A stretch of 20,970 bases of DNA from Methylococcaceae bacterium (GCA_009925045.1 RFQK01000008.1:1-20970), one strand, 5' to 3'. Numbered from the stretch's first letter, positions 8,319 to 17,453 are shown. Notes: a model not told the origin generated them from the letters alone. Numbers and translations: made by a program.

Positions 8319-10481
8319 ATGGATGTTTCTACTCTCATAAATCCTTTGAATGATGCACAACGACTCGCGGTCTCTGCACCTTCGCAAGCGATGCTGGTTC
8401 TGGCGGGTGCCGGAAGTGGCAAAACCCGGGTGTTGGTGCACAGAATTGCTTGGCACATTCAGATCAATCACATTGCTCCTCACAATATTCTGGCGGTAAC
8501 TTTTACGAATAAAGCGGCTCACGAAATGCGGCAGCGGGTGGAAGAATTATTGCAAATGTCGGCACGATCAATGTGGATAGGGACTTTTCATGGCCTCGCC
8601 CACCGCCTGTTACGTCAGCACTGTAAGGAAGCCCGCTTACCGGAAACCTTTCAGGTCATGGACAGTGATGATCAGCTACGTATCATTAAACGCTTGCTTA
8701 AAAACCTGCAAATTGATGACACCAAGTGGCCACCCAAAATGGTCCAAGGCTTCATCAATGGTCAGAAGGAAGAAGGCATACGCGCTAGGCATATGCCTGG
8801 TCATGGCGACTTTTTCTACCAACAACTGCTATTGGTTTACAAAGCCTACGAAGAGTTGTGCGACCGCTCCGGACTGGTTGATTTTGCAGAATTACTGCTG
8901 CGTGCCCATGAGCTATTAAGAGACAATCCTGAATTACTCAGCTTCTACAAACAGCGTTTCCAGCAGGTCCATGTCGACGAATTTCAGGACACCAATACCA
9001 TTCAGTACGCTTGGCTACGTCTGCTGACTGAAGGCAACAACAATCTGTTCGTTGTCGGCGATGATGATCAGTCGATCTACGGCTGGCGAGGCGCCAAGAT
9101 CGAAAACATCTATCAGTTTCGTGATCACTATCCTGACCATCTGATGATTCGTCTGGAACAAAACTACCGTTCCACTGGCACTATACTCAAGGCTGCCAAT
9201 GCCTTGATTGCCCATAATGACAGCCGCTTGGGTAAAGAACTCTGGACTCATGCCGGCGAGGGTCAGGCCATTGCTTTATATGCAGCCTTTAACGAACAGG
9301 ATGAAGCCTATTTTGTTGTCGAAAAGATTCGCCAATGGGTGCGTGAGGGTGGCTCACGCCGTGATATTGCCATTCTTTACCGTTCCAATGCGCAGTCCCG
9401 TCAGTTTGAAGAGCGTTTAATGACCACAGCCACACCCTATCGGGTTTATGGCGGCTTGCGCTTTTTTGAACGCATGGAAATCAAAAATGCCTTGGCCTAT
9501 TTGCGTTTGTCGGCTAATCCATTAGATGATGCGTCCTTTGAACGCGTGGTCAATACACCCACCCGCGGCATTGGCACCAAAACGCTGGATGATATGCGTA
9601 TTTTGGCGCGTGACCGTTCATTATCACTTTGGCAAGCGGCTGAATGGATGCTACACGAGGCGCTTCTACCTGCACGTGCGGCCACAGCTCTGAACAATTT
9701 TCTCAGCCTAATCAAAAATATCGGCATCCAGAATGCTCAACATGAAGCACTGTATGAAAGTGTTCAACACGTGATTGAGGCCAGTGGTTTAATCGAACTC
9801 TACAAAAAAGAAAAACAAGATAAGGGCGAAACCCGGGTTGAGAACTTAGAAGAATTAGTCAACGCCGCCCGTTTGTTTGATTTTGATACCGACAACCCTG
9901 ACAACTTAAGCGATATCGACTTATTCCTCACTCATGCGGCTTTAGAAGCGGGAGAAATGCAGGGTGATGCCGATGATGACTGTGTGCAATTAATGACCTT
10001 ACATGCCGCCAAGGGCCTAGAGTTTAAGCAAGTGTTTATGGTCGGTGTTGAGGAAGGTTTATTTCCTTCACAGCAAGCCCTCGACGATCCGGGTCGTCTT
10101 CAGGAAGAAAGACGTTTATGTTATGTCGGCATCACCCGTGCCATGCAACAACTGACTATCAGTTACGCCGAATCACGCCGTTTATACGGTAAAGACAGTT
10201 ACCCCCGCCCTTCGCGGTTTTTGAAAGAAATCCCGACCGAACTACTCGAGGAAATTCGCTTGCGTGCGCAGGTCAGTCGCCCTGCCAGTATCGCGCCAAC
10301 CACCCAGTCGTATAGTCAAAGTCGCTTCCGTATCGGCCAGATGGTCCGTCACGAAAAATTCGGCGAAGGCGTAGTGCTGCAAAGCGAAGGCGATGGCGAA
10401 CAAGAGCGGGTACAGATTAATTTTCGTCAGGCTGGCATTAAATGGTTGATGCTAGCCTTTGCCAAATTGGAAACCCTTTAG
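8319..10481 (+). CDS. uvrD: UvrD, DNA helicase II
   Basis: SF1A 3'-5' helicase of 720 residues, the same length as E. coli UvrD; acts in nucleotide excision and mismatch repair. Motifs in order: Walker A AGAGSGKT (29-36), motif Ia AVTFTNKAAHEM, motif II VDEFQDTN (from residue 219), motif III GDDDQSIYGWRGA, motif IV QNYRST, motif V TLHAAKGLEF and motif VI EERRLCYVGITRA. The C-terminal RIGQMVRHEKFGEGVVL is the Tudor-like tail of UvrD/PcrA, which favours UvrD over Rep. No obvious Shine-Dalgarno precedes the ATG. The nitroreductase gene follows by 14 bases. Confidence 0.96.
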   Translation: MDVSTLINPLNDAQRLAVSAPSQAMLVLAGAGSGKTRVLVHRIAWHIQINHIAPHNILAVTFTNKAAHEMRQRVEELLQMSARSMWIGTFHGLAHRLLRQHCKEARLPETFQVMDSDDQLRIIKRLLKNLQIDDTKWPPKMVQGFINGQKEEGIRARHMPGHGDFFYQQLLLVYKAYEELCDRSGLVDFAELLLRAHELLRDNPELLSFYKQRFQQVHVDEFQDTNTIQYAWLRLLTEGNNNLFVVGDDDQSIYGWRGAKIENIYQFRDHYPDHLMIRLEQNYRSTGTILKAANALIAHNDSRLGKELWTHAGEGQAIALYAAFNEQDEAYFVVEKIRQWVREGGSRRDIAILYRSNAQSRQFEERLMTTATPYRVYGGLRFFERMEIKNALAYLRLSANPLDDASFERVVNTPTRGIGTKTLDDMRILARDRSLSLWQAAEWMLHEALLPARAATALNNFLSLIKNIGIQNAQHEALYESVQHVIEASGLIELYKKEKQDKGETRVENLEELVNAARLFDFDTDNPDNLSDIDLFLTHAALEAGEMQGDADDDCVQLMTLHAAKGLEFKQVFMVGVEEGLFPSQQALDDPGRLQEERRLCYVGITRAMQQLTISYAESRRLYGKDSYPRPSRFLKEIPTELLEEIRLRAQVSRPASIAPTTQSYSQSRFRIGQMVRHEKFGEGVVLQSEGDGEQERVQINFRQAGIKWLMLAFAKLETL

Positions 10482-10495
10482 GATAAGGAGTCATC

Positions 10496-10965
10496 ATGTC
10501 TAACAAAGCAGCCATCACCACGCAAAACCTAGATCCCATCATTCAGAATCGTTGGAGCCCAAGAGCATTTCAGGCCGATAAATCAGTATCAGGCGCTGAT
10601 CTGACTGCACTCCTTGAAGCCGCACACTGGGCACCTTCCTGCATGAACGAACAACCTTGGCGGTTTATCGTCTGTGATAAAACCAGCCATCCTGATAGTT
10701 GGGAAAAACTACTCAGCTGCCTGATGGCCAAAAATCAGTTATGGGCCAGCCAGGCACCCGTTTTAATTCTGGCAAGTGCTGCTCAACACTTTAGCAATTC
10801 CGATAAAGCCAATGCTTGGGCTGCCTATGACACCGGCGCAGCGGTACAAAATCTGGCTCTGCAAGCGACGGCACTGGGTTTAAGCACGCATAGCATGGGT
10901 GTCAAGAAAAAGAGTTGGCCACACGTCAGCGTCATCCTCTCGAAACCCGCGTGCAATTTGGGTGA
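10496..10965 (+). pseudogene. Nitroreductase family protein, internally deleted and frame-shifted
   Basis: The first about 135 codons encode an FMN-dependent nitroreductase: IQNRWSPRAFQ, LLEAAHWAPSCMNEQPWRF and the AVQNLALQATALGLSTHSMG helix. The family then continues with GGF and about 35-40 residues containing the IPEDY and GYPG regions. Here that part is absent and the frame is lost at 10900-10908. The proper family C-terminus (EKELATRQRHPLETRV) is present immediately after in another frame, ending at the TGA at 10963-10965; the original frame instead runs to a stop at 10991. It has a strong Shine-Dalgarno (AAGGAG) and follows uvrD by 14 bases. About 105-120 bases seem to be missing; real deletion and assembly error cannot be told apart here. 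Confidence 0.82.
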
Positions 10966-11007
10966 ATCAAGTCCAATCCAAAAGTCTGATTAGCAAAGGC
11001 TGAAAAT

Positions 11008-11038
11008 CAAGGTAAGGTTTAAGCAAACCCTTACCTTG
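11008..11038 (+). terminator. Hairpin after the nitroreductase gene
   Basis: Arms at 11008-11020 and 11025-11038 pair closely (CAAGGTAAG with CTTACCTTG, then GTTT with AAAC) around a 4-base loop. It is followed by AAGCTT rather than a T-run. It separates the nitroreductase from the SRPBCC gene, whose apparent TTG start would fall inside the stem. Confidence 0.6.
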
Positions 11039-11044
11039 AAGCTT

Positions 11045-11500
11045 ATGAAAATTCATCAACTCTATCGTCAACAAACCGTGAATTTAAGTGTAGAAGAAGC
11101 CTGGAAGTTCTTCTCATCGCCTTATTTTTTGAATGAAATTACCCCAGATTTTTTTCATGTGGAGATTGAGTCCAAAGTACCTGATGAGATTTATGCCGGC
11201 TTGCTGATCAGTTATCGCATGAAGGCCGTATTCGGCTACCCCATGGACTGGCTGTCTGAAGTCAGCCAGTGCCAAACCCATCAATACTTTATTTATCAGC
11301 AACAAGAAGGGCCATTTAAATTCTGGAGCCATGAAGTGCGTCTAACCGCTACACCAACAGGCACTCAAGTTGAAGATATTGTGTTTTACACCATGCCCGG
11401 GTGGTTATTCGGTGAACTCTTGCATACTTTGATTATTGGCAAACGCCTTCAGGCCATTTTTGACACCCGCCAAGCTTATCTGCAACAACGTTGGGCTTAA
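11045..11500 (+). CDS. SRPBCC-fold (START-like) ligand-binding protein
   Basis: About 151-residue soluble protein with the helix-grip family pattern: LSVEEAWKFFSSPYFLNEITPDF at the N-terminus, AGLLISYRMKAVFGYPMDWLSEV in the middle, GPFKFWSHEVRL, and EDIVFYTMPGWLFGELLHTLIIGKRLQAIFDTR at the end. Such proteins (SRPBCC/YfiT-like cell-division-inhibitor-like group) bind hydrophobic ligands; the ligand here is unknown. The ATG at 11045 is preferred to the in-frame TTG at 11036, which sits within the upstream hairpin. The gene appears complete, unlike its neighbours. Its stop overlaps the nasA stop on the other strand. Confidence 0.82.
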   Translation: MKIHQLYRQQTVNLSVEEAWKFFSSPYFLNEITPDFFHVEIESKVPDEIYAGLLISYRMKAVFGYPMDWLSEVSQCQTHQYFIYQQQEGPFKFWSHEVRLTATPTGTQVEDIVFYTMPGWLFGELLHTLIIGKRLQAIFDTRQAYLQQRWA

Positions 11501-13820
11501 AGCGCTTTAGCTGTCTGGGCGAGCAAAGCTTTAATTTCCGGAATACAGGATCCGCAATTGGTTCCTGCTCGGGTCACTTTTCCGACTTGCTGATAATCGC
11601 TTAACTTTTGTTGTGTGATAGCCTGACAAATACTGGCTTGACCCACATTAAAACAGGCGCACACCACGGGACCTGTCTGGGCCTCATCACCGGGTGACCG
11701 TCCACTCAGACAATTTAGACGAACACTACGTGACAATTCTGGCAAGGAAAATAAACTTTCTAACCAAGCTTTATCAAAACTTTGCGGCTTCTGACTAATA
11801 AAGACCAGGGCTTGTAGCCGTCCTTTCACTACAAGTGCCATCCGATAATCACCCTGAGTGACATCTTGGTAACTTAACCATTCCCCGTCGGTACTCGCTC
11901 CATCATGGAACCAGCTTTGCAGGCTGGCAAACCAGTCATCGGGACGATTGATACCGGCAATTGATTCAAGCGTGTGGATAAGGCTGTTCGGGTCATGGTG
12001 TGCCATTGATCACGAATCCGACCGGTATTGAGTCTCAATGGGTATTCAGAATCGACTGGCTTAACCGGCAACTTAGGGGTAATCGCGATCAATTGCGCCT
12101 TACCAGAGCGGGTAAAGAAATGACCATCGGCAAACATACGCTGACAACCGTTGGGATAGCGGCTATTAACTGGCCACTGAATTGGCTGCATCTGCTCATA
12201 TTGCTGTTGATCCATACTCGCCAATCCGGAAATATCGAAATCGCGTATTCCGTGTGTATTGTCATTTTCATAGGCGGATAATGCCGCATGTTCAGCAAAT
12301 ATTTGCCAGGGGCTGTCATAATTAAATGCCTCAACAAAGCCCATACGTCTGGCCACTTGCGACACAATCCACCAGTCGGGTTGTGCTAAACCGGCGGTGG
12401 GCAACAAAGCCCGTTGCCGTGAAATTCTTCGTTCTGAGTTGGTGACAGTTCCGTCTTTTTCGCTCCAAGGTGCAGCGGGTAATAGAATGTGTGCAAAGGC
12501 AGTCGTATCGGTCTGCTCAATACAATCTGAAACGATCACTAAAGGACATTTCTGTAAGGCTTGTTTGATTTTGTCAGCATTAGGCAGACTCACCACCGGA
12601 TTGGTTCCCATAATCCAAATGGCTTTGATTTCACCGGCATCGATCGCGTCGAACAGCTCAACGGCAGGCAAACCCGGTTGTTTCGCTAAACGCTCAGTGT
12701 TCCAGAATCTGGCAACCCTGTCGTAGTCTTCTGGATTAGCAAAGTCCATATGAGCGGCTAACTGATGGGACAAGCCTCCCACTTCGCGTCCACCCATCGC
12801 ATTGGGCTGACCGGTTAAGGAAAAAGGCCCCATACCCGGCTGGCCTATCCGACCTGTCGCTAAGTGACAATTAATAATACTGTTGACTTTATCAACCCCT
12901 GAGCTGGATTGATTAATTCCCTGACTGTACAAACTCATGACCCGCTGATGCTCAGCAAAGTCCTGATAAAAACGGCTGACGTGTTCCACGCTCAGTCCAC
13001 AGACTGATGCTACGGTTTCCACATCATAGGCCTGTACAGCCTCTAAACAGCTTAAAAAACCCTCAGTGTGTTCAGCGATGTAGTCCTGATCTAAGACATG
13101 ATGCTGTTCTAAATAGCGCAACAGACCATTAAACAATACGGCATCAGTGCCACTGGCGACGGGCAAATGCAGATCAGCAATATCACAGCTCGCCGTCACA
13201 CGCGGATCAATCACGACTACTTTCACTTGTGGATTAGCCGTTTTGGCGGCACGGATACGCTGAAAACTGACGGGATGACACCAGGCAGCGTTTGAACCGA
13301 TCAGGACGAATAATTCAGCCTGTTCATAATCCTCATAACAGCCCGGGACGGTGTCGGAGCCAAAAGCGCGTTTATGACCGGCCACTGAAGAGGACATACA
13401 AAGACGGCTATTGGTATCCATATTCGCCGTACCCACGAAGCCTTTCATGAATTTATTGGCCACATAATAATCTTCAGTGAGCAGCTGACCTGAACCATAC
13501 AAAGCCACGGCATCGGGACCGTATTGGCTAATGATTGCGCTTAAGCCTTGGGCAACTGCATCTAATGCCTGATCCCAGTCACAGCTTTGTCCATGCATTT
13601 TGGGCACTAATAGACGCGAATCAAGACTCAGAGTTTCTGCCAAAGCAGACCCCTTGGAACATAAACGACCAAAATTAGCGGGATGCTCCTGATCGCCAAT
13701 CACTTTAACCTGACGACTTTCTTGACTGACCTCAGCTTGAATACCGCAACCCACTCCACAATAAGGACAAGTGGTTTTGACCAAACGCTGTTCAGAGGCT
13801 TTGTGTGACATTAACTGCAC
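11497..13820 (-). pseudogene. nasA: NasA, assimilatory nitrate reductase catalytic subunit, internally deleted and frame-shifted
   Basis: Molybdopterin enzyme reducing nitrate to nitrite in the cytoplasm. The N-terminal segment (13820 to about 11965) has the [4Fe-4S] motif with C18, C21, C25 and C54 (GTG numbering), the Mo-ligand region NSRLCMSSSVAGHKRAFGSD and the long MGTDP-like core, and ends at NTGRIRDQWHTMTRT. The C-terminal [2Fe-2S] BFD-like domain (VCACF ... GTNCGSC) and the preceding segment lie in a different frame, 11497 to about 11965. Between them the molybdopterin-dinucleotide-binding domain, roughly 100-140 residues by comparison with family length, is absent. The start may be GTG 13820 or ATG 13811. 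It is last in the nirB-nirD-flavoprotein-nasA run. As written it could not yield a full enzyme. Confidence 0.87.
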
Positions 13821-13824
13821 CGGA

Positions 13825-14801
13825 TTAATGGCTAAGTGACGCAGCCTTCATGGCTGGCTGGCCGAACAATAACTGTTCGCGTAATTCACTTATATCGTGT
13901 TCCTGTTCGATTAAGTCCTGATACCAGCGACCATCATGGGTATCACCATATAAAACAGCCCCCTGAATTTTATGATTTTTGATCACTATTTTTTTGTAGA
14001 CACCTAAGAAACTATCCGAAAACTGCAGTGTTTCACTGTCTGCATCTCCCATAAAATCACCGACAGAAAATAACTGAATACCCGTGACCTTTAATTGTGT
14101 AGCCATAGGGGGAGTGACGTACCCTGCCATGCCATGGGCAGCCAGATGATTGGCACAAATTTTCGCCTGTTCATATAAGGGTGCCACCAAACCAAAGGTC
14201 TGACCACGGTGTTGAATGCATTCCCCTACCGCATAGATACTGGGATCATAGGTCTGTAAAGTATCGTTCACCACAATCCCGCGTTCACAATATAAACCGG
14301 CTTGTTTTGCCAGTTGAATATTCGGTTGAATCCCAATCGCACACACCAGTAAATCACACGCCAGCACCCGACCATCATCCAGTTGAATGGCTTCAATATG
14401 TTGTTCACTGTTACCCAGAATAGCTTGCAATCTGACAGCCAACTCAAAGGCCATTCCCTTAGCACGAAGCTGATCCTGTAACAATTGCCCAGCCACCGAA
14501 TCTAACTGGCGATTCATTAAGACCGCATGGTTATGAATCACAGTGACCGACATGCCTCTTTGAAGTAAACCATTGGCAGCCTCCAAACCCAGTAAACCGC
14601 CGCCCAAAACAATAGCATGTCGATGCGTTTCACTGTATTTCAACACAATACCGAAGACAACAAGATCCGGTTGTAGTTACCATGAGCTTCAGCACCAAAC
14701 ACGCTAATGTCATACAAATCCGGTTCAGCAGACAACAACTCTTCTAGGGTGCGCATACCTGCCATGCCGTTACCGATCACCACAAGCTTTAGTTTTTTCA
14801 T
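13825..14801 (-). pseudogene. NAD(P)H/FAD nitrate-reductase electron-transfer subunit (NasB/NasC-like), internally deleted and frame-shifted
   Basis: Flavoprotein expected to feed electrons to NasA. An ATG at 14801 opens a 52-codon N-terminal piece with KLVVIGNGMAGMRTLEELL (FAD-binding fold) ending at NYNRILLSSVL, then a stop at 14640-14642. The remaining about 270 residues, starting LKYSETHRHAIVLGGGLLGLEAANG (NAD(P)-binding fold) and containing GIVVNDTLQTYDPSIYAVGECIQHRG (second FAD segment), are in another frame from about 14645 down. About 85-90 residues that normally join the two are missing. It lies 4 bases after nirD and 4 bases before nasA. Klebsiella calls this subunit NasC and Bacillus NasB. 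The fragments themselves show no stops. Confidence 0.85.
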
Positions 14802-14805
14802 AGGC

Positions 14806-15141
14806 TTAGGTACCACTCAGTTGCAGACATACCTGATCACCCATGATCCGGACCGGATAGACCGGAATTGAGTATTCTGGTTTTTCGAAACAACGTCCGG
14901 TTAACAAACTGTAATGCTGTTTATATAAGGGCGAGGCAATCATAGGTTCACCGCCCAGATCGCCGACCATGCCCCGAGACAACACATTGACTTGAGCAAT
15001 CGGATCGAAATTACCTACCGCAAACACCTGGTCAAGTTGAGTGAAATAAAACACAGCAATTTGCTGTTTATCCACCAACACACAAACACCCGAATCCTCT
15101 TGTAAATCCTGCCGATGGCAGACATTGATCCAATGACTCAT
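14806..15141 (-). CDS. nirD: NirD, assimilatory nitrite reductase small subunit
   Basis: 111-residue Rieske-like subunit of NADH-dependent nitrite reductase. Family text: WINVCHRQDLQEDSGVCVL, QIAVFYF, VFAVGNFDPIAQVNVLSRGMVGDLGGEPMIASPLYKQHYSLLTGRC. As in known NirD, the cysteine/histidine ligands of true Rieske centres are absent. Its ATG overlaps the nirB stop (ATGA). It appears complete, the only intact gene in this operon. Confidence 0.93.
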   Translation of the reverse strand: MSHWINVCHRQDLQEDSGVCVLVDKQQIAVFYFTQLDQVFAVGNFDPIAQVNVLSRGMVGDLGGEPMIASPLYKQHYSLLTGRCFEKPEYSIPVYPVRIMGDQVCLQLSGT

Positions 15142-17256
15142 GCGACTTGCTCCACTATTGGCAGTTGTTGAATCTCATCGGCTGTAGCTGGTCTGATTTG
15201 ACTGCGCTCTTGCACAAAGACAACTCTTTCATCACCCTTGGGGCTATTAACGAAATGACGAAAACGCTTTAACTGATTTTCATCATTAACCGTGGTTTGC
15301 CATTCACATTGATAGCTGTCAATGACACTTTGCATGTGTTGTTCAAGTTCATGTGCTAGGCCCAAGCTATCGTCTATCACAACCGATTTTAAGTAGTCTA
15401 GCCCCCCTTCCAGGTTATCCAGCCATACTGAAGTTCTTTGTAGTCTGTCAGCAGTCCGAACATAAAAAACTAGTACACGATCGATTAAGCGAATCAGAGT
15501 GGCTTTATCCAGATTAGTGGCTAACAAATCGGCGTGACGCGGTTTCATGCCACCATTACCACAGACATACAGATTCCAACCGCCTTCAGTTGCAATGACA
15601 CCGATGTCTTTACCCTGGGCCTCGGCACATTCTCGGGTACAGCCAGAGACTGCCATTTTAATTTGAAACCCGTCATTGACAAGGGTTTTTATCCCAACCG
15701 ACGCCTTGTGGCATCTCATTCGAACCCATAGCGACAATGTCACCCCCATTCGGCGGGCGCATTATGCCATATACATGCCACCATTCACGTGTAGCGTCTC
15801 ACCCGTCACATATCCCGCATCCTTTGAACAAAGGAAACTGACTGCACCGGCAATTTCTTCAGATTCACCCAGACGTGCCAGCGGGATGTTAGATAACAAT
15901 CCCTGCTTGAGCTCGTCAGAAAGGGAACTTTCTTGAGAACATAATCATTCCATTGCGAAGCGAGAATGGAACCCACTGCTTGCTTGCAGACTTCACACCC
16001 TAAACCACTGCCATGTTGATGAATTAAATCTTGGAAGGTCTTAATCTCGCCGACCCGAATCAGGTGGTATAAATCTTGACGGGTATAAGGAAAATGTTCA
16101 CAGATATCGGTATTAACCGCTATTCCGGCTTTTTTAAGTTCATTATCCAGAACCGATTTCATCAAGCTGACGCAACCACCACAGCCAGTACCGGCTTTAG
16201 TCGTTGCTTTCAGCTCAGCGACAGTGCTGCAACCCTCTGCCACAGCGCCACACAGATCACCTTTACTAACGGCATAACAAGAACAAATTTGCGCGGTCTC
16301 AGGCAATGCATCAACACCCACTGATGCCGATTCACCCCTTTGTTGCGGCAAAATCAGACTGTCGGGATTTTCGGGTAATGTCAGACCATTCAGACAATAT
16401 TGCAGCAAACTACCGTAAGCACTGGCATCCCCTACCAGAACTGCACCTAACAGCTGTTTGGCATCGGCACTGACAATCAGACGCTTATAAATCTGATTTA
16501 AGCCATCGGTATATTGAAAACTTAATGCACCCGGAGTTTTGGCCTGAGCATCACCAATACTGGCGACATCAACCCCCATGAGTTTTAATTTAGTACTCAT
16601 ATCAGCACCGGTGAAGGGCTGTTCTTGTCCGGCTAAATGCGCAATCACACTTCGGGCCATCGTGTATCCTGGTGCCACCAGACCAAATATCTGGCCATTC
16701 CATAAGGCACATTCACCGATGGCGTATATGTGGCTATCCGATGTCAGACATTGATTATTAATGACAATCCCACCGCGTGGACCCAGCTCCAGTCCGCATT
16801 GACGTGCCAGTTCATCCCGAGGTCTGATACCGGCAGAAAACAATACGATATCGGTTTCTAAGCTGTCACCATCAGCAAAATTCATTTTATGCAAACACTG
16901 AGTACCGTCATCGATTAGGGTGGTGTTTTTCTGCAAATGCACTGTCACCCCTAAGGCTTCGATTTTTTGTTTTAAAACTTTTCCACCCTCTTCATCCAGC
17001 TGAACAGCCATTAAGCGCGGCGCAAACTCCACCACATGGGTTTCCAGACCCAAATCATGCAGTGCCTTAGCGGCTTCCAGACCTAATAAACCACCACCAA
17101 CTACTGTACCGATTTTAGATTGACGAGCAGCCGCTTGAATTGCTTCAAGGTCTTCTATAGTGCGATAAACTAAACACTGAGCTCGGTCATGACCAGCGAC
17201 TGGCGGTACAAATGGATGCCATTGCCAATGACCACTAAGCTTTGTTTGCTTTGCAT
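15138..17256 (-). pseudogene. nirB: NirB, assimilatory nitrite reductase large subunit, broken at two places
   Basis: Reduces nitrite to ammonium using NADH, FAD, [2Fe-2S], [4Fe-4S] and sirohaem. True start: ATG at 17256 after AGAGG, giving MQSKQSLVVIGNG. After 13 codons the sequence jumps at about 17216-17220, out of frame, into PFVPPVAGHDRAQCLVYRTIEDLEAI, losing about 95-100 residues of the FAD fold. It then runs intact through VVGGGLLGLEAAKALHDLG and the BFD-like cluster (CSCY ... GTGCGGC) to [11 protein letters not shown] at about 15940. There it is replaced by unrelated sequence (fabG 3' end). The C-terminal part resumes at about 15665 with IKMAVSGCTRECAEAQGKD. The lost middle (about 130 residues) includes the first cysteine pair (CVGSTWC-type) of the sirohaem/[4Fe-4S] site. 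Not functional as written. Confidence 0.88.
15762..15940 (-). pseudogene. fabG: 3' fragment of fabG (3-oxoacyl-ACP reductase) inside nirB
   Basis: Reading the minus strand from about 15935 gives [20 protein letters not shown], then [20 protein letters not shown] and [12 protein letters not shown], and a TAA at 15762-15764. This is the characteristic C-terminus of FabG-type short-chain dehydrogenases, about 55-57 of about 245 residues. About 95 bases of non-coding sequence follow before nirB text resumes at about 15665. The fragment has the same orientation as nirB and lacks its own start and catalytic Ser-Tyr-Lys. It does not belong to the nitrate operon. Confidence 0.85.
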
Positions 17257-17335
17257 TGTTAACCTCTTCACTCACAATTGCACCAGCTCACTTCACTGGT
17301 GTTAAAACTCTTCAGGACCAACATTTGTTCAGGCC

Positions 17336-17387
17336 AAAAAAAAGGCGGCCTGATGAATGAAAAAAATCATTCAAACAGGACGCCTTT
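17336..17387 (-). terminator. Intrinsic terminator in the nirB leader (attenuator)
   Basis: On the minus strand the RNA reads AAAGGCG ... CGCCTTT as the base of a long stem (outer 7 bp, then CCTG/CAGG and GAATGA/TCATTC with small mismatches, loop of about 6 U), followed immediately by a run of 8 U. It lies in the leader, 80 bases before the nirB ATG, so it should stop transcription of the nitrite/nitrate reductase operon unless prevented. Its 5' arm overlaps the ANTAR-type hairpin at 17378-17391, so the two structures exclude each other. Confidence 0.87.
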
Positions 17388-17424
17388 GTCCAATTCACAA
17401 ATGGGAGGGGTCTCTCAATGAGAC
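17378..17424 (-). promoter_or_regulatory. ANTAR-type two-hairpin antitermination target in the nirB leader
   Basis: Two hairpins on the nirB transcript. P1 at 17410-17424 is GTCTCATTGAGAGAC: stem GTCTC/GAGAC with loop ATTGA. P2 at 17378-17391 is GGACAAAGGCGTCC: stem GGAC/GTCC with the six-base loop AAAGGC. Known ANTAR targets (NasR in Klebsiella, EutV) are paired hairpins with six-base loops having A at position 1 and G at position 4. P2 matches exactly; P1 has A1 and G4 but a five-base loop. P2 shares bases with the terminator, which gives the usual antitermination switch. The P1 hairpin begins within a few bases of the predicted sigma-54 start site. Confidence 0.8.
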
Positions 17425-17437
17425 TTAGTTTTAATTT

Positions 17438-17453
17438 AGCAAATTCGATGCCA
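17438..17453 (-). promoter_or_regulatory. Sigma-54 promoter of the nirB operon
   Basis: The minus strand reads TGGCATCGAATTTGCT, which matches the sigma-54 consensus TGGCAC-N5-TTGCW at nearly every position, with GG and GC correctly spaced. Predicted start about 17427, giving a leader of about 170 bases with the attenuator. Sigma-54 use implies an enhancer-binding activator, most likely NtrC. Confidence 0.85.

Noticed and set aside
12000..12726. Plus-strand open frames within nasA
   Set aside because: They mirror the conserved nasA coding strand and show no recognisable protein features or ribosome sites.
15666..15690. AAACCC/GGGTTTTT hairpin as a terminator after the fabG fragment
   Set aside because: The T-run is on the plus strand only, opposite to fabG and nirB, and the stem is just 6 bp with an 11-base loop.
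15676..15936. Plus-strand 86-codon open frame in the nirB/fabG region
   Set aside because: It is the antisense of the fabG 3' fragment and nirB junction; the minus strand has clear FabG homology, the plus frame has none.
17257..17275. GTG at 17275 as the start of nirB
   Set aside because: The real N-terminus (MQSKQSLVVIGNG) starts at the ATG at 17256 with a proper ribosome site; the GTG frame only looks continuous because of the out-of-frame junction at about 17218.
17281..17301. CACCAG/CTGGTG hairpin near the nirB start as a terminator or NtrC dyad
   Set aside because: Only a 6-bp stem with a 9-base loop and no U-run; the spacing between the TGCACCA and TGGTG halves is too long for an NtrC site.
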